64,000 bases of DNA from NCBI GenBank assembly GCA_963573385.1, contig CAUYLG010013691.1:1-64000 (forward strand), written 5' to 3'. Position 1 is the first letter of the stretch. Every line of letters starts with the position of its first letter. The DNA comes from Cacajao melanocephalus (taxonomy: Eukaryota > Chordata > Mammalia > Primates > Pitheciidae). A program made the position numbers and the translations under genes. Positions 37,411 to 48,105 of the stretch are shown in pieces. Below the pieces are notes generated by a model, which made no database searches, was not told the DNA's origin, and worked only from the letters and a program-made list of their open reading frames with translations.

Positions 37411-37906
37411 GTGTTGTTTCAAGTACAGGAATTCTCCAGTTTTCCCGCCTCTGGCAGGCTAAGTAGGGCCCTTTGTTTCACTTTCAGCCTCTGGCCAGGT
37501 AAGGCCCTTTGTCTCTGATTTTCCCACCTCTGGCTCTTGGAGGTGGGGGCTCTGAGACTCAGGGTTATAAAACAAGTAGCTAATCTGGTAACGGAGTCAA
37601 AGATAAATCAATCCAGCGGAAGTTTGAAAGAACTCCTCTCATTGGATGAGAACATGAATGGGGAGGGAATAACTCAAGGGTAAAAGTTCTAGCCACCCCA
37701 GCCTGGGCTGGAATCATCTCTGGAACCCCTTCCACCAGCGTGGAAGCTGTCTTTTCACTCTGTCTAATAAATAACACTGTTGCACACTCTTTGGGTCCAC
37801 AAGTTCTATTTCAGTTGTAAAACTCACCCCGCCTCCAGATCCCCTTTCCCCATTCCTGGGGGTTAGGAAGGACAAGAGCCTAAGTTCCAACCACAGCTAC
37901 ACCGCT
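37411..37906 (+). mobile_element. ERV-type LTR inserted in L1 5'UTR
   Basis: This stretch is absent from the usual L1 5'UTR as I remember it. Its signals are LTR-like and in order: about 40-bp tandem units starting at 37,448, 37,488 and 37,527 (U3-like), a TATA-like 'gggttataaaacaagtag' (about 37,562), 'ctctcattggatgagaac' (about 37,636), and a polyadenylation signal in 'tctaataaataacactgttg' (about 37,762) followed by 'cacactctttgggtccac', a typical R/U5 context of ERV1-class LTRs. It starts with TG at 37,412. No gag, pol or env sequence is present. Its family is not identified. Confidence 0.6.
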
Positions 37907-37977
37907 TCTGTGGTGGCTTAATGGTTAGGACTCCTGGTTTTCACCCAAACGTCCAGATTAGACTCCTGGTGAGGGAA
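37907..37977 (+). pseudogene. tRNA-Glu(TTC)-like pseudogene fused to the LTR
   Basis: 71 bases align end to end with nuclear tRNA-Glu(TTC). The A-box-like 'tggcttaatgg' lies at 37,914-37,924. The anticodon arm 'cctggttttcaccca' (37,933-37,947) matches exactly through the loop, with TTC at 37,940-37,942. The T-arm 'gattagactcc' is a mutated B box. The 3' end is 'ggtgagggaa'. There is one single-base deletion in the variable/T-arm region and several substitutions that break the acceptor and T stems, so a folded tRNA is unlikely. It ends exactly where L1 5'UTR sequence resumes. The similarity is by recognition, not by a tRNA search. Confidence 0.65.
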
Positions 37978-38871
37978 CTAGGGAATCTGGCTGCAGTTTT
38001 ACTTCCAGTAGCCTGGGGCAAGTTTACAAGCCCGGCTCACTCACCGCCTGGAAACAGATTCAGAACTGTAAGGGGCCTACGGTGGGAGTAAGACTGTCCC
38101 TTCAGATTTCGTGGGAGCTGTGTGAGGCCTGTGACTGCTGGATTTCCCCCGTTTCCCTGACAACCTGCATGACTCAGCAGAGGCAGTCATAATCCTCCTG
38201 GGTACACAACACCTCACTCTCATCCCCCGCAGCAGTCACAGCAAGACCTGCCCAAAGAGAGCTGAGTTCAGACACATCTAGTTCTGCCCCCACCTGATGG
38301 GCCTTCCCTTCCCACCATGGTTGCTGAAGACAAAGGGTACATAATTGCGGGAGTTCTAGGGCCCCGCCTACCACCTGTTCCTCTCCATACTACCACATTT
38401 GATGCTCCCTGGAAAGCACCAGTGCCTGGCAAGAGGCACAAAAACAGAGTATTAAACCATCAAAACGAAGAACCCTCACAGAGTCCATTTCACCCCCATG
38501 CCACCTCCACTGGAACAGGTGCTGGCATCTACAGCTGATAGACCCAGAGACAGTTCACATCACAGGACTCTGTGCAGACAACCCCCAGTACCAGCTCAGA
38601 ACCAGGTACAATTGCTTGGTGGCTAGACAAGGAAGAGAGATAACAATCACTGCAGCTTGGCTCACAGGAAACCACCTTTATACGAAAAGAAGGAGAGTAC
38701 TACATCAAGGGAACAACCTGTGGGACAAAAGAATCTGAACAACAGCCTTCAGCCCTAGAACTACCCTCTGGCAAAGCCTATCCAAATAAGTAGGAACCAG
38801 AAAACCAACTCTGGGAACATGATAAAACAAGCCTCTTTAACACCACCAAATATTTCACTAGTTCACCAGCA

Positions 38872-39510
38872 ATGGATCCAAACCAAGAAGAAATCCCTAA
38901 TTTACCTGCAAAATAATTCAGGATGTTAGTTATTAAGCTAACCAGGGAGGCACTAGAGAAAGGCAAAGCCCAATGCAAGGAAATCCAAAAAGCAATACAA
39001 GAAGTGAAGGGAGAAATATTCAGGGAAATAGATAGCATAAAGAAAGAACAATCAAAACTTCAGGAATCATTGGACACACTTACAGAAATGCAAAATGCTC
39101 TGGAAAGTCTCAGCAATAGAATTGAACAGGAAGAAGAAAGAAATTCAGAGCTCCAAGACAAGATCTTCAAATTAACTCAATCCAACAAAGACAAAGAGAA
39201 AAGAATAAGAAAATATCAACAAAGCCTCCTAGAAGCCTGGGATTATTTTAAATGACCAAACCTAAGAATAATCGATGTTTCCTGAGGAAGAAGAAAAGCC
39301 TAAAAGTTTGGAAAACATATTTGGGGGAATAATCAAGGAAAAATTTCTCAGCCTTTTTAGAGACCTAGACATCCAAATACAAGAAGCACAAAGAACACCT
39401 GAGAAATTCATCATCACCTAGGAACATTGTCATCAGGTTATCTAAAGTTAGGATGAAGGAGTCTTAAAAGCTGTGAGACAAAAACACCAGGTAACTATAA
39501 GGAAAACCTA
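38872..39510 (+). pseudogene. L1 ORF1 remnant
   Basis: The start ATG at 38,872 opens the conserved ORF1 N-terminus (ATGGATCCAAACCAAG), but TAA at 38,914-38,916 stops it after 14 codons. The same frame reopens from 38,923 to 39,255 with about 110 residues rich in Glu, Lys, Gln and Leu, which is the ORF1 coiled-coil segment. A TGA ends it. Decayed sequence of the RNA-recognition region follows up to about 39,510, where ORF2 sequence is joined. ORF1p normally forms trimers and coats L1 RNA; this copy cannot. Confidence 0.85.
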
Positions 39511-41410
39511 TCATACCAGGGATGCAGGGATGGTTTAACATATGCAAGTCAATAAATGTGATAGTACAACTTAAACAGAATTAAAAACAAAAATTACATG
39601 ATCATCTCATAGTTGCCAAAAAAGCATATGACAAAATCCAGCATCCCTTTATGATTAAAGCTCTCACCAAAATTGGCATACAAGAGACATATGTCAATAT
39701 AATAAAAACCAAGAATTGGAACAAGACAAGGATGTCTACTCTCATTACTCCTCTTCAACATAGTACTGGAAGTCCTAGCCAGAGCAATCAGACAAGGGAA
39801 AGAAATAAAGGGCATTCAAATCAGTAAAGAGGAAGTCAAATTGTCACTATTTGCTGACAATATTATTGTTTACCTCAAAAACCCTAAAGACTCCTCCAGA
39901 AAGATTTTGGAACTGATAAAATAGTTCAGCAAAGTTTCTAGATACAAGATTAATGTACACAAATCACTAGCTCTTCTATACACCAACAGTAATCAAGTGG
40001 AGAATCAAATCAAGAACTTAACCCCTTTTACAATAACTTCAAAAATAAAATAAAATATTTAAGAATATACCTAACCAAGGAGGTGAAAGATCTCTACAAG
40101 GAAAACTACAAAACACTGCTGAAATAATAGATGACATCAAAAAATGGAAACATATCCCATGCTCATGGCTGAGTAGAATCAATATTGTGACAATGACCAT
40201 ACTACCAAAAACAATCTATAAACTCAATGTAATCCCCATCAAAATATCACCATTATTCTTCACAGAATTAGAAAAAAGCAACTCCAAAATTCACGTGGAT
40301 CCAAAGAGGAGCCCACATAGCCAAAGCAAGGCTAAGCAAATAAACAAGTCTGAGGCATCACACTACCTGATTTCAAACTACACTATAAGGCTATAGTCAC
40401 CAAAACAGCATGGTACTACTATAAAAATAGGCACATAGACCACTGGAATAGGATAGAGAGCCTTGAAATAAACCCAAATTTAGGCAACTGATCTTCTACC
40501 AAGCAAACAAAAACATAAAGTGGGGAAGGGACACCCTTTTCAACAAATGGTGCTGGGATAATTGGCTAGCATGCAGGAGAATAACACTGGATCCTCATAT
40601 CTCACCTTATGCAACAATCAACTCAAGATGGATTAAAGGCTTAAATCTAAGACCTGAAACTATAAAAATTTTGGAAATAACATTGGAAAAATCCTTCTGG
40701 ACATTGACTTAGGCAAGGATTTCATGACCAAGAAAGCAAAAGCAAATGCAATAAAAACAAAAATAAATAGTTGGGACTTAATGAAACTAAGGAACTTTTG
40801 AATGGCAAAAAGAACAGTCAGCAGTGTAAACAGAAAACCCACAGACTAGGAGAAAATCACAATCTATACATTCAACGTAGGACTAATATCCATAATCTAC
40901 AACAAATTCAAACAAATCAGCAAGAAAAAAAACAATCCCATCAAAAAGCGGGCTAAGGACATCAATAGACAGTTCTTAAAAGAAGATATACAAATGGCCA
41001 ACAAATATACAAAAAAATGCTCAACATAACTAATGATCAGGAAAATGCAAATCAAAACGACAATGCAATACCACCTTACTCCTGCAAGAATGACCATAAT
41101 CAAAAAATAGAAAAAACAATAGATGATGTGGATGTGGTAATCAGGAAACACTTCTGCACTTCTGGAGGGAATGTAAACTAGTACTGCCATGTTGTAAACA
41201 ATGTGAAGCTTTCTTAAATAACTAAAAGTAGAAATACCATTTGATCCAGCAATCCCACTACTGGGTAGGTACCCAGAGGAAAAGAAGTCATTATATGAAA
41301 AAAATACTTGCACACACATGTTTATAGCAGCACAATTCGCAATTGTAAAATCATGGAACCAACCCAAATGTCCATCAATCAACAAGTGGATAAAGAAACC
41401 GTAGTGTGTG

Positions 41411-41459
<49 letters not shown>

Positions 41460-41600
41460 GATGGAATACTACTCAACCATAAAAAGGAATGAATTAATGG
41501 CATTTGCAGTGACCTGGATGAGGTTGAGGAGTATTATTTTAAGTGAAGTAACTCAGGAATGGAAAGCCAAACATTGTATGTTTTCACTGATGTGTGGGAG
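39511..41600 (+). pseudogene. L1 ORF2 remnant (reverse transcriptase to C-terminus)
   Basis: Begins inside the reverse-transcriptase region ('ccagggatgcagggatggtt') and runs to the ORF2 C-terminus. The endonuclease domain and the start of the reverse transcriptase are missing because of the upstream deletion. The catalytic FADD motif is seen as F-A-D-N (39,850-39,861): the second catalytic Asp codon has become AAT (Asn). Multiple stops and frameshifts break the rest. A (CATATA)n expansion lies near the C-terminal part (41,413-41,459). Confidence 0.85.
41407..41460 (+). repeat. (CATATA)n microsatellite inside L1 ORF2
   Basis: About eight near-perfect CATATA units follow a TGTGTG start. They sit where L1 normally has a short TATATACACA-type stretch before 'atggaatactactc'. 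Confidence 0.92.
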
Positions 41601-41842
41601 CTAAGCTGTGAGGGCGCAAAGGCATAAGAATGATACAATGCACTTTGGGGACTTGTGGGGAAGGGTAGGAGAGGGGCAAAGGATAAAAGACTACAAATAG
41701 GGTGCAGCATATACTGCTTGGGTAATCGGTACACCAAAATCTTAGAAATCACCAATAAAACACTTATTCATGTAACCAAATACAAGCTGTACCCCAAAAA
41801 TTTATGGAAAAATTAAAATTAAAAAAAAAATTAGAACTTTTC

Positions 41843-42769
41843 AACACCCTCCAAGCTAAGATTTATGGTGGATACTGCCTGTCTTTGGGGAAGAAGGTGA
41901 GGTCAGCATCTCATTCTCTGCCTTTTCTACTCCTCTACCAATGTTATGAACCTTGGCTAAGGCTGAAGGAAGCATGGAAGGGAAGGAATTCAAGGGTGAG
42001 GTAAGTGTCAGGAAAAGGTAAAGGATGGAAAAGGCAATCCTTACTTCAGACTAATCATTTCACTTATATGACTGGCTTTATGTTCTATGGGTTTGGTGGA
42101 TGTTTAGAGCTGACACTTCGTTTGGGGTTTCTTAGCTCCTTCTGAGGGTTTTACGTCTGTTGGCTCCTAACCTCTCAATTCCTTAACCTGAGTTCAGAAA
42201 TCTCTAATTCTGAACGATTGTTTGTGACTACTTTCTAATCCCTGGGAATATGTGTTTCCTTTCAGCAATACGATTTTTAAGAATGTAGGTCACTGCCAAT
42301 GCTATTGTTTTCACTGTGCCATCCAGGAGACTTTGGCTTTCATGGGCTAAATCAGTTCTAGTTCTTTATGTCTTTCAAGTCTCAAATTGATCCTATCTGA
42401 GCCTCCTTTCTAGATTTGAGATGAAAGAGGAGGTAAGGAAATCAACAGCTTTCTCTGAAATAAATAAATAAATAAGTGTGTGTGTGAAGAGATATCCCCA
42501 TGTATATCTTTTCACAGATTTCTTGCCTTCTCTACAATTTTGAGGTACACCCCACACTTTTTTTTGTATCAATATGGCCAAAGGATCCAAAGATAGGGAC
42601 TATTTTCTCTTTTAAATTTGGGTATAGCATTTATCTCACATTCGCTTTGGAAGCTATTTGTAATTGATAGCTCACTTAAAATAAAACAGAAACTGTAATT
42701 GTATTCCTGACCTCACTTTTTAAGAACTTCACTTTAAATGATATTTTGTTTGCCTATCAAGGCCACATT
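41843..42769. other. Unassigned DNA
   Basis: No gene is supported. Contains a small AAAT/TG microsatellite (42,457-42,486). Confidence 0.5.
42457..42486 (+). repeat. (AAAT)n/(TG)n microsatellite
   Basis: About five AAAT units followed by five TG units. Confidence 0.85.
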
Positions 42770-43270
42770 GTTTTGTTTCCACTATTTCATCAACAAATAT
42801 AAATTTGTACGTATTTGGGGCTAAGCATATAGCTGTTAAAAAAAAAACAGGCAAGTTCCTTATTCTAGTGAAGCTAATTTCCTAGTGGAAAAATGTTATG
42901 TGAATAGACAAATAAATAATATAACTTAAGATTATTATATGAGCCCCAGTGGCTAAAAAGAGCATGAGAGCAGTGACCTGTAGATGTAACATTCTCAATG
43001 AATGTTAACAGAGGCCGGCAGTGGATGGGCTGGCCAAAGACAGTTTCTCTCAACAGGTAAAACAAAAGTTAATATTTAAAGAGTGCAGAGATGTAAGTTA
43101 TGGACGAAACAAACAAATAGTATTCCAGGTCCAATGGAGCAGAAAGTACAAAGGCCTTCAGGTGGCCTTTGTAGTCGTGAAGAGATCTAGAGATTAGGAA
43201 GCCAACGTGCCAAACCACAGCCAACAAGACGGAGAATACTTTAGGATGAGATAGAGATCCTAGAAATGTT
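42770..43270 (-). mobile_element. LINE-2 3' region, antisense
   Basis: Landmarks in antisense L2 order: 'tattctagtgaagctaattt', 'gacaaataaataatataac', 'gcagaaagtacaaaggcctt' and 'aggtggcctttg', then 'aggatgagatagag'. Divergence is high. The minus-strand frames in this interval are not genes. Confidence 0.6.
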
Positions 43271-44218
43271 TTCCAATACTCAATGGTTAGAACGTATGTA
43301 ACATTCCTTTGTGACATCTAGATTGACAGTGTGTCTCTTGTGATGTAAACATTAATACATATAGAATACATTAATTTCATTAGGAGAGTTAATTAGTGTC
43401 TAGCTTGATTTGTCAATGATCATTTAAATTTGGTCTTGAAAGAAATAGATCCACTTTCAGGAATGTGATTCAATTCTTTGCTGAACAAAGAAACTCTGAA
43501 AACCCTTAGGGTGTATAACTGTTTTTCTAATGGAGTGTGCTGAATAAAGACAGCCATTTGTGCTCAGAGTCAATTTGGCTGCCAAAATCCTGCAACCAAA
43601 AACTTTGTGATTTGCTGAAGTGAAGATTCTACTATGAATATCTCAGATGGAAAAACTGGATAGCTTACAGAGTAAGGCAATTTACAAAGGCTTTCAAAAA
43701 CTGCACATTTAATCAAACAAATAGCTGTATATGATGTTTATAAAATAAGATCTATCTGGGGGAAGGAGATTTTTAAAGACAACGCCTCAAACTAAGAAAG
43801 ATCCCATTGCATATTCAGTTGCACTGTAAAATTGAATCCCAGCTTAAGTTTGCAAAAATTTTGGAACCAAGCCTAGAACAAGTTCCACATGAGCCCCAAG
43901 GTGGAGCTTCACACATCTTTTTAAATTTTTCTCCGACTAGAGCTATTGCTCCTCTGGGCCAAATTTCTGGATGAGAGGAAAGCATCTTGAGCATCAATGC
44001 ACCTCTAATTTTATTCAGGCAAAATTATTCACTTCCTACTCTCAGCTCCCTTGACATTTTGCAAGGATCTGTTATTTTGCTTTTCCTATTGTAATCTAGT
44101 TAGCTGACCTTGTGTCTGTCCCTCTTTTCCCCTTTCCTTCCCTTTCAGTTTCCACCACTAGGTTATGTGCTCAACAGATTTTTAGTTCCCAGCCGTGCTT
44201 CTTCTATTTAAAACTCAG
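43271..44218. other. Unassigned DNA
   Basis: No gene, RNA or recognised repeat. Confidence 0.5.
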
Positions 44219-44570
44219 TGTGATGGTTAATGTTATGTGTCAACATTGCTAGGCTATAGTGCCCAGATGTTTGGTCAAACACCACATGTTGCTGTGGAGA
44301 TATTTTTAAAATGTGATTAACGTTTAAATCAGTAGACTTTGAGTAAAGAAGATTACCCTCCATAATAGGAGTGAGCCTCATTCAATCAGTTGAAGGCCTT
44401 GAGAGAAAAAGACTGAGGTCTCCTGAGGATGAAGGAATTCTGCCTCCAAATTGCCTTTAGACTTGAAGTCTAACAGGAATTCTTTCCAGGGTCTCCAGCC
44501 TGCCAAACTGCCGTAAAGATTTCCGACTTGCTAGCTCCCACAGCCTTATAAATTAATGCCTTAAAGTCCT

Positions 44571-44605
<35 letters not shown>

Positions 44606-44732
44606 TTTTCTCTCTCTCTTTCTCTCTCTCTCTCTTGCACCGCTCCTCCCCCACACACACCCCACACACACACATACACATGTTCTATTTGTTCTGTATC
44701 TTTGTATCTTTGGAGAACCCTGATTAATAATT
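44219..44732 (+). mobile_element. Solo LTR, endogenous-retrovirus type (same family as 30.6 kb copy)
   Basis: Head 'tgtgatggttaatgttatgt' and tail 'tggagaaccctgattaata' are diagnostic of one common mammalian LTR type whose name I am not certain of. The body carries 'caatcagttgaaggccttga' and 'aattaatgccttaaagtc'. CT-rich (44,571-44,635) and CA-rich (44,650-44,681) microsatellites have grown near its 3' end. A 5-bp near-match flanks it, ctcag and ttcag. No internal viral sequence. Confidence 0.72.
44571..44681 (+). repeat. (CT)n and (CA)n microsatellites within LTR
   Basis: A CT run with TTT interruptions is followed, after a short GC-rich gap, by a CA run. The minus-strand frame 44,470-44,679 with alternating Glu/Arg is only this repeat read as codons. 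Confidence 0.92.
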
Positions 44733-45374
44733 ATTCAGTAAATTTTTGAACAAGCAAATAAATAAATGAGTGAATCAGTCATCAGTTATCAGTCTAATAA
44801 GAAGAACATGAATTGAGGAACAGTAAATAAAGAGGGATATTTCATGTAAACTTTACTATTACAGATTACTCCAAACTCCAAAAGTTAAAGAAAATTAATA
44901 TTTGCTAGGCCTAAAAATTAAACCACAATGACAACACTCTTTTTATTACTTAATGCTTGTTTGAAACAGAATTAAAATTACAACATATTTGTTAAGGAGA
45001 ATTCAACTGTATTGAAAATCTACAATGCCAGGTGCCATGTGAGATACTTAGTGTGGATTCTTTCATGCAGTATTCAAAATAATTCCAGTTCTCCTTTCAG
45101 AATTGCAGATCTTCAGGTACAGAATAATTCAGTAATATTTCACAGAGCAAGTGAATTAAAGATTTGTGATTTTCCCATGAGTCCATACTATAGCAATTTC
45201 TGTATTAACCAACAGTCACTATTGCTTAACTTTTTAATTAAAGTGCAAAATAAATCCAAAGAACTGCAAAAATCCTAAGTGTATAGCTCAGAGAATTTCA
45301 TAAGCTGTACACATCCAGTTCAAGAAACAAAATATTATCAGCATTCTAGAAGCACATTTCAGACAGTATAACTA
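44733..45374. other. Unassigned DNA
   Basis: No gene. The 45,012-45,278 frame has no recognised domain. Confidence 0.45.
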
Positions 45375-46395
45375 CAGTTCGCCTGTGAAGAACATGGGAG
45401 TTAGGACACCAACTCTTCCCTCAGAAATAGTCAGACATTTGCAGAGAAATTTTGACTCATCCTAAACTTAACTACTAATAGCCTGCTGTTGACTAGAAGT
45501 TTTACTGATAACATGAACAGTCAATTAACACATATCTTGTATTTCAGAGAAAGTACAAGGTTTTCATGCCTGTTGGCATAGCTGCAGGGTGGCTTCGTGA
45601 ATTTCCTTTTCTTTTTTTTTTTTACAATAGTCCTTATGCTGGATTCATTAATCTTAAAGTGGCAGACAACAGCCCTGCAGACCTCAATCTAGGATATATA
45701 TCTAGCAATTTGACTTTCTCTTGTAATGTCATGACTTTTCTCTGCTGCTTGGGAGCGCTTCCAGCATTACTAGTGGCACTTCATATGGGTTCCATGGTGT
45801 TATTTAAGGTTTATGGTATCTCACTAAACATGATGAAAAATACACGAGAACTGTGAGAGGCCACTTTTTATAGTGATACGTAATATACTGGAGAGACAAA
45901 CTGCTCATGCAGGGAAGGTTAGCATCACACAATGCTTTAAGGGAATACTTGCAACACTTAGGCTCACTGCAAGAGCAACACGAGGTGACTACAAAATTAT
46001 TACAGTGGTATAGTATGTGCTACAAGTAATTTTATGCAGTTTTGATTTAATATTGCATCTTTACATTTCTTTACATTTCTCTCAACTGCCAATGGCACCA
46101 TGTAGAGTGTTTGTTTCCATACATTTTGATAAATTTTAACTTCTTATAATAGATTTGTGCATAATTGATAGTAGTAAATGATCAAATAGACTAGTATTTA
46201 CATATGTTTTATGAATGTATGACATACCTAACGTTTTCTTCTTTTTTAAATATTATTTCTAGGCTATGAGGTTCATCTACTATTTTTTTCAAATTGTTGC
46301 AAATCTTCAAAACATGTTCTAATATATTTACTTTTTAAAAATCATGTATGACTGAACCTGTACAGTTCAAATCATGTGTTGTTTGAGTCAACAAG
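45375..46395 (+). mobile_element. Tigger-type (Tc1/mariner) DNA transposon, internally deleted
   Basis: The left end 'cagttcgcctgtgaagaaca' is preceded by TA, the target of this superfamily. The right end 'acagttcaaatcatgtgttg' continues 'tttgagtcaac', an imperfect inverted repeat of the left end. The inside matches, as I remember it, a common Tigger-derived element ('aattgactgttcatgtta' in antisense, 'catgcctgttggcatagctg', 'atgaaaaatacacgagaact'). At ~1 kb it is much shorter than an autonomous Tigger and holds no transposase. The 96-codon frame 45,566-45,856 is an opening in non-coding transposon sequence. Confidence 0.72.
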
Positions 46396-46614
46396 ATTAT
46401 TTAGAAAACACAAAATCCTTAATGTGGAAAGTTTTTTAGGTTACTTAAAACTTTATCTCTAGTAATTTTAAATCTTTTCTTTTTTTAATTTAAATAAGGA
46501 TGAACTAATAATTAGGACAGGCTCCCACAACCTACCTTGATATTGGGAAAGAAAACCAAACCGTATGTAGAAGTCGTGAGTTCAAAGCTAAGTTCTGCTC
46601 ATTACCAAACATAA

Positions 46615-46948
46615 TGTTGTAGACTAAATGCTTGTGCACTTGCAAATATCATATGTTGAAACCTAATCCTCAGTGTAATGTTATTTGAAAACAAGGCCTT
46701 TGAGAAGTGATCAGGTGATTAGGGTTGCATGCCCTTGTAAAAGGGCTCAGACAAATCCTCACCCCTTTTACCCTGTGAGGGCCCAGTGAGAGACAGTCCT
46801 CTATAAACTAGGAATCAGGGACTCAAGGATGCTTCCTCATCTGGTGCCTTGCTCTTGGACTTTCTAGCTCCGGAACCGTATGAAAAAAAATTTATCTGGT
46901 TTTGAAGGCACCCAGTCTATAGTAGCTTATTATGAATAGACTAAGACA
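46615..46948 (+). mobile_element. Solo LTR, ERVL-MaLR-type
   Basis: Starts 'tgttgtagactaaatgcttg' and ends 'gaatagactaagaca', with 'catatgttgaaacctaatcc' near the start. A perfect 5-bp target duplication, cataa, flanks it at 46,610-46,614 and 46,949-46,953, so the ends are certain. No internal viral sequence. Confidence 0.85.
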
Positions 46949-46953
46949 CATAA

Positions 46954-48105
46954 CTTCCAGTAAAATATTTCACTCAATTGAGTGCAAATGTCATCTACGG
47001 AATGAGTGTATCGAACTAAGACAGTTCAATTGTTTTGTGTGTTTTGCTTTAAACTGAGTTCCATGGAGCCTCTGGGATTCCTTTACGGGGTTTGGGTGAA
47101 AAAGAGGTGTGTGGATATAGGAAAGCTGGGTCTCATCAACAAGGAACTGAGCAAAGGGCAGGTCTCAACAGGACTGTAAAACTGGTTGATTGGGAAGAAT
47201 AGCAGGATCTTTTGACAGCCTCCAGGTTTTACTTTTACACACTTCCCCTTGTTTTATAGTTTTAATAACTATCCTGTCAACATATTACCTTTAAAAACAT
47301 TGCTATTTGGCACTTTGGGGAAAGGTGCTCAGGGGAACAGCAAATCAGTTCTGCTTTCATCTGTCATTCAGGCTAGATGACTGGGATACATTTTTACCAT
47401 ATGAATCTGTTATTTTTTATTTCCCCTTTCCTTTTCCCTGTCCATTTAGTATTTTAGCACCTAGCGGGGGTAGCAGGAGGAGGTAGTGGTGGTGGAAGCC
47501 CCAATATCTCTAGGTGGGATTCTGAGCTGAACCAGCTTCAGACTTATCTAAGTTGAAATTGTGACTGGAAATGAAGGATTGCATGTGCTTTATAAATCTC
47601 TTATACCAAAGGACTAGAATCTCAGTAAGATCTAGACATAAATTTTTAAAAACTATAACAAATTGCAAGATTTCATTTTTATTCATCCTCATTGAGAAAA
47701 AAGTATAGTTTGAAATGATAATGTATTCAAATGATTCCTTATTACCAAATTTGTTTAAATTGAACTAAGCAAATAGTACATTATTAATCCTTCATCCAGA
47801 TATTTGAAGTTCAACTTGGGAGCTAATATAAGGATGAATGCTTTCTAGCATAGATAGAAGAAAGATACAATGTAAGTTAAACACATTTTTTGTTGTATTT
47901 TACAGTAGCAGCCTATCTTCTTCAATTTTTACACAAATAGTTTAGTGGAAATGGCCCATTTACGATGGAATTATCTTCCTATTTACAAACTTCTTAATAT
48001 TACTTTTAAAGTAACTTTAAAAAATAAAAATAAGAGGTTCAAAGTTAGGGACCCAAAACAATTTATTTGTAATAATAATAATAATTTATTCAAAAATCTT
48101 CTTAA
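46954..48105. other. Unassigned DNA
   Basis: No gene supported. A short AAT run (about 48,069-48,085) precedes an Alu. Confidence 0.5.

Larger units (their letters stand above)
36745..41826 (+). mobile_element. Primate LINE-1 (L1PA/L1PB-like), complete ends, internally deleted
   Basis: The element has a full 5'UTR (36,745-38,871) starting 'gggataagaaaaagttgtgt' and 'ggatcatggcgg', ORF1 and ORF2 remnants, a 3'UTR (about 41,600-41,815) and an A-rich tail. The 16-bp target duplication aaaattagaacttttc at 36,729-36,744 and 41,827-41,842 fixes both ends. Two changes alter its size: an LTR/tRNA-like insertion of ~567 bp in the 5'UTR (37,411-37,977) and a deletion that joins ORF1 to the ORF2 reverse-transcriptase region at about 39,505-39,515. 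The 5'UTR is the only GC-rich stretch of the window. By family knowledge an L1 5'UTR carries an internal Pol II promoter, but whether this one is active cannot be seen. Confidence 0.95.

Noticed and set aside
36915..37518. Short frames in the L1 5'UTR as possible L1 ORF0-like genes
   Set aside because: None shows recognisable ORF0 features; they look like chance openings in GC-richer sequence.
37411..37977. tRNA-like sequence as a retroviral primer-binding site
   Set aside because: A primer-binding site would be ~18 nt and the reverse complement of the tRNA 3' end relative to the LTR. Here the match covers the whole tRNA and is in the sense direction.
44470..44679. Minus-strand Glu/Arg-rich frame
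   Set aside because: It is a CT microsatellite read as codons.
45566..45856. Possible small membrane protein of 96 residues
   Set aside because: It lies entirely inside a Tigger-type DNA transposon whose sequence I recognise as non-coding.
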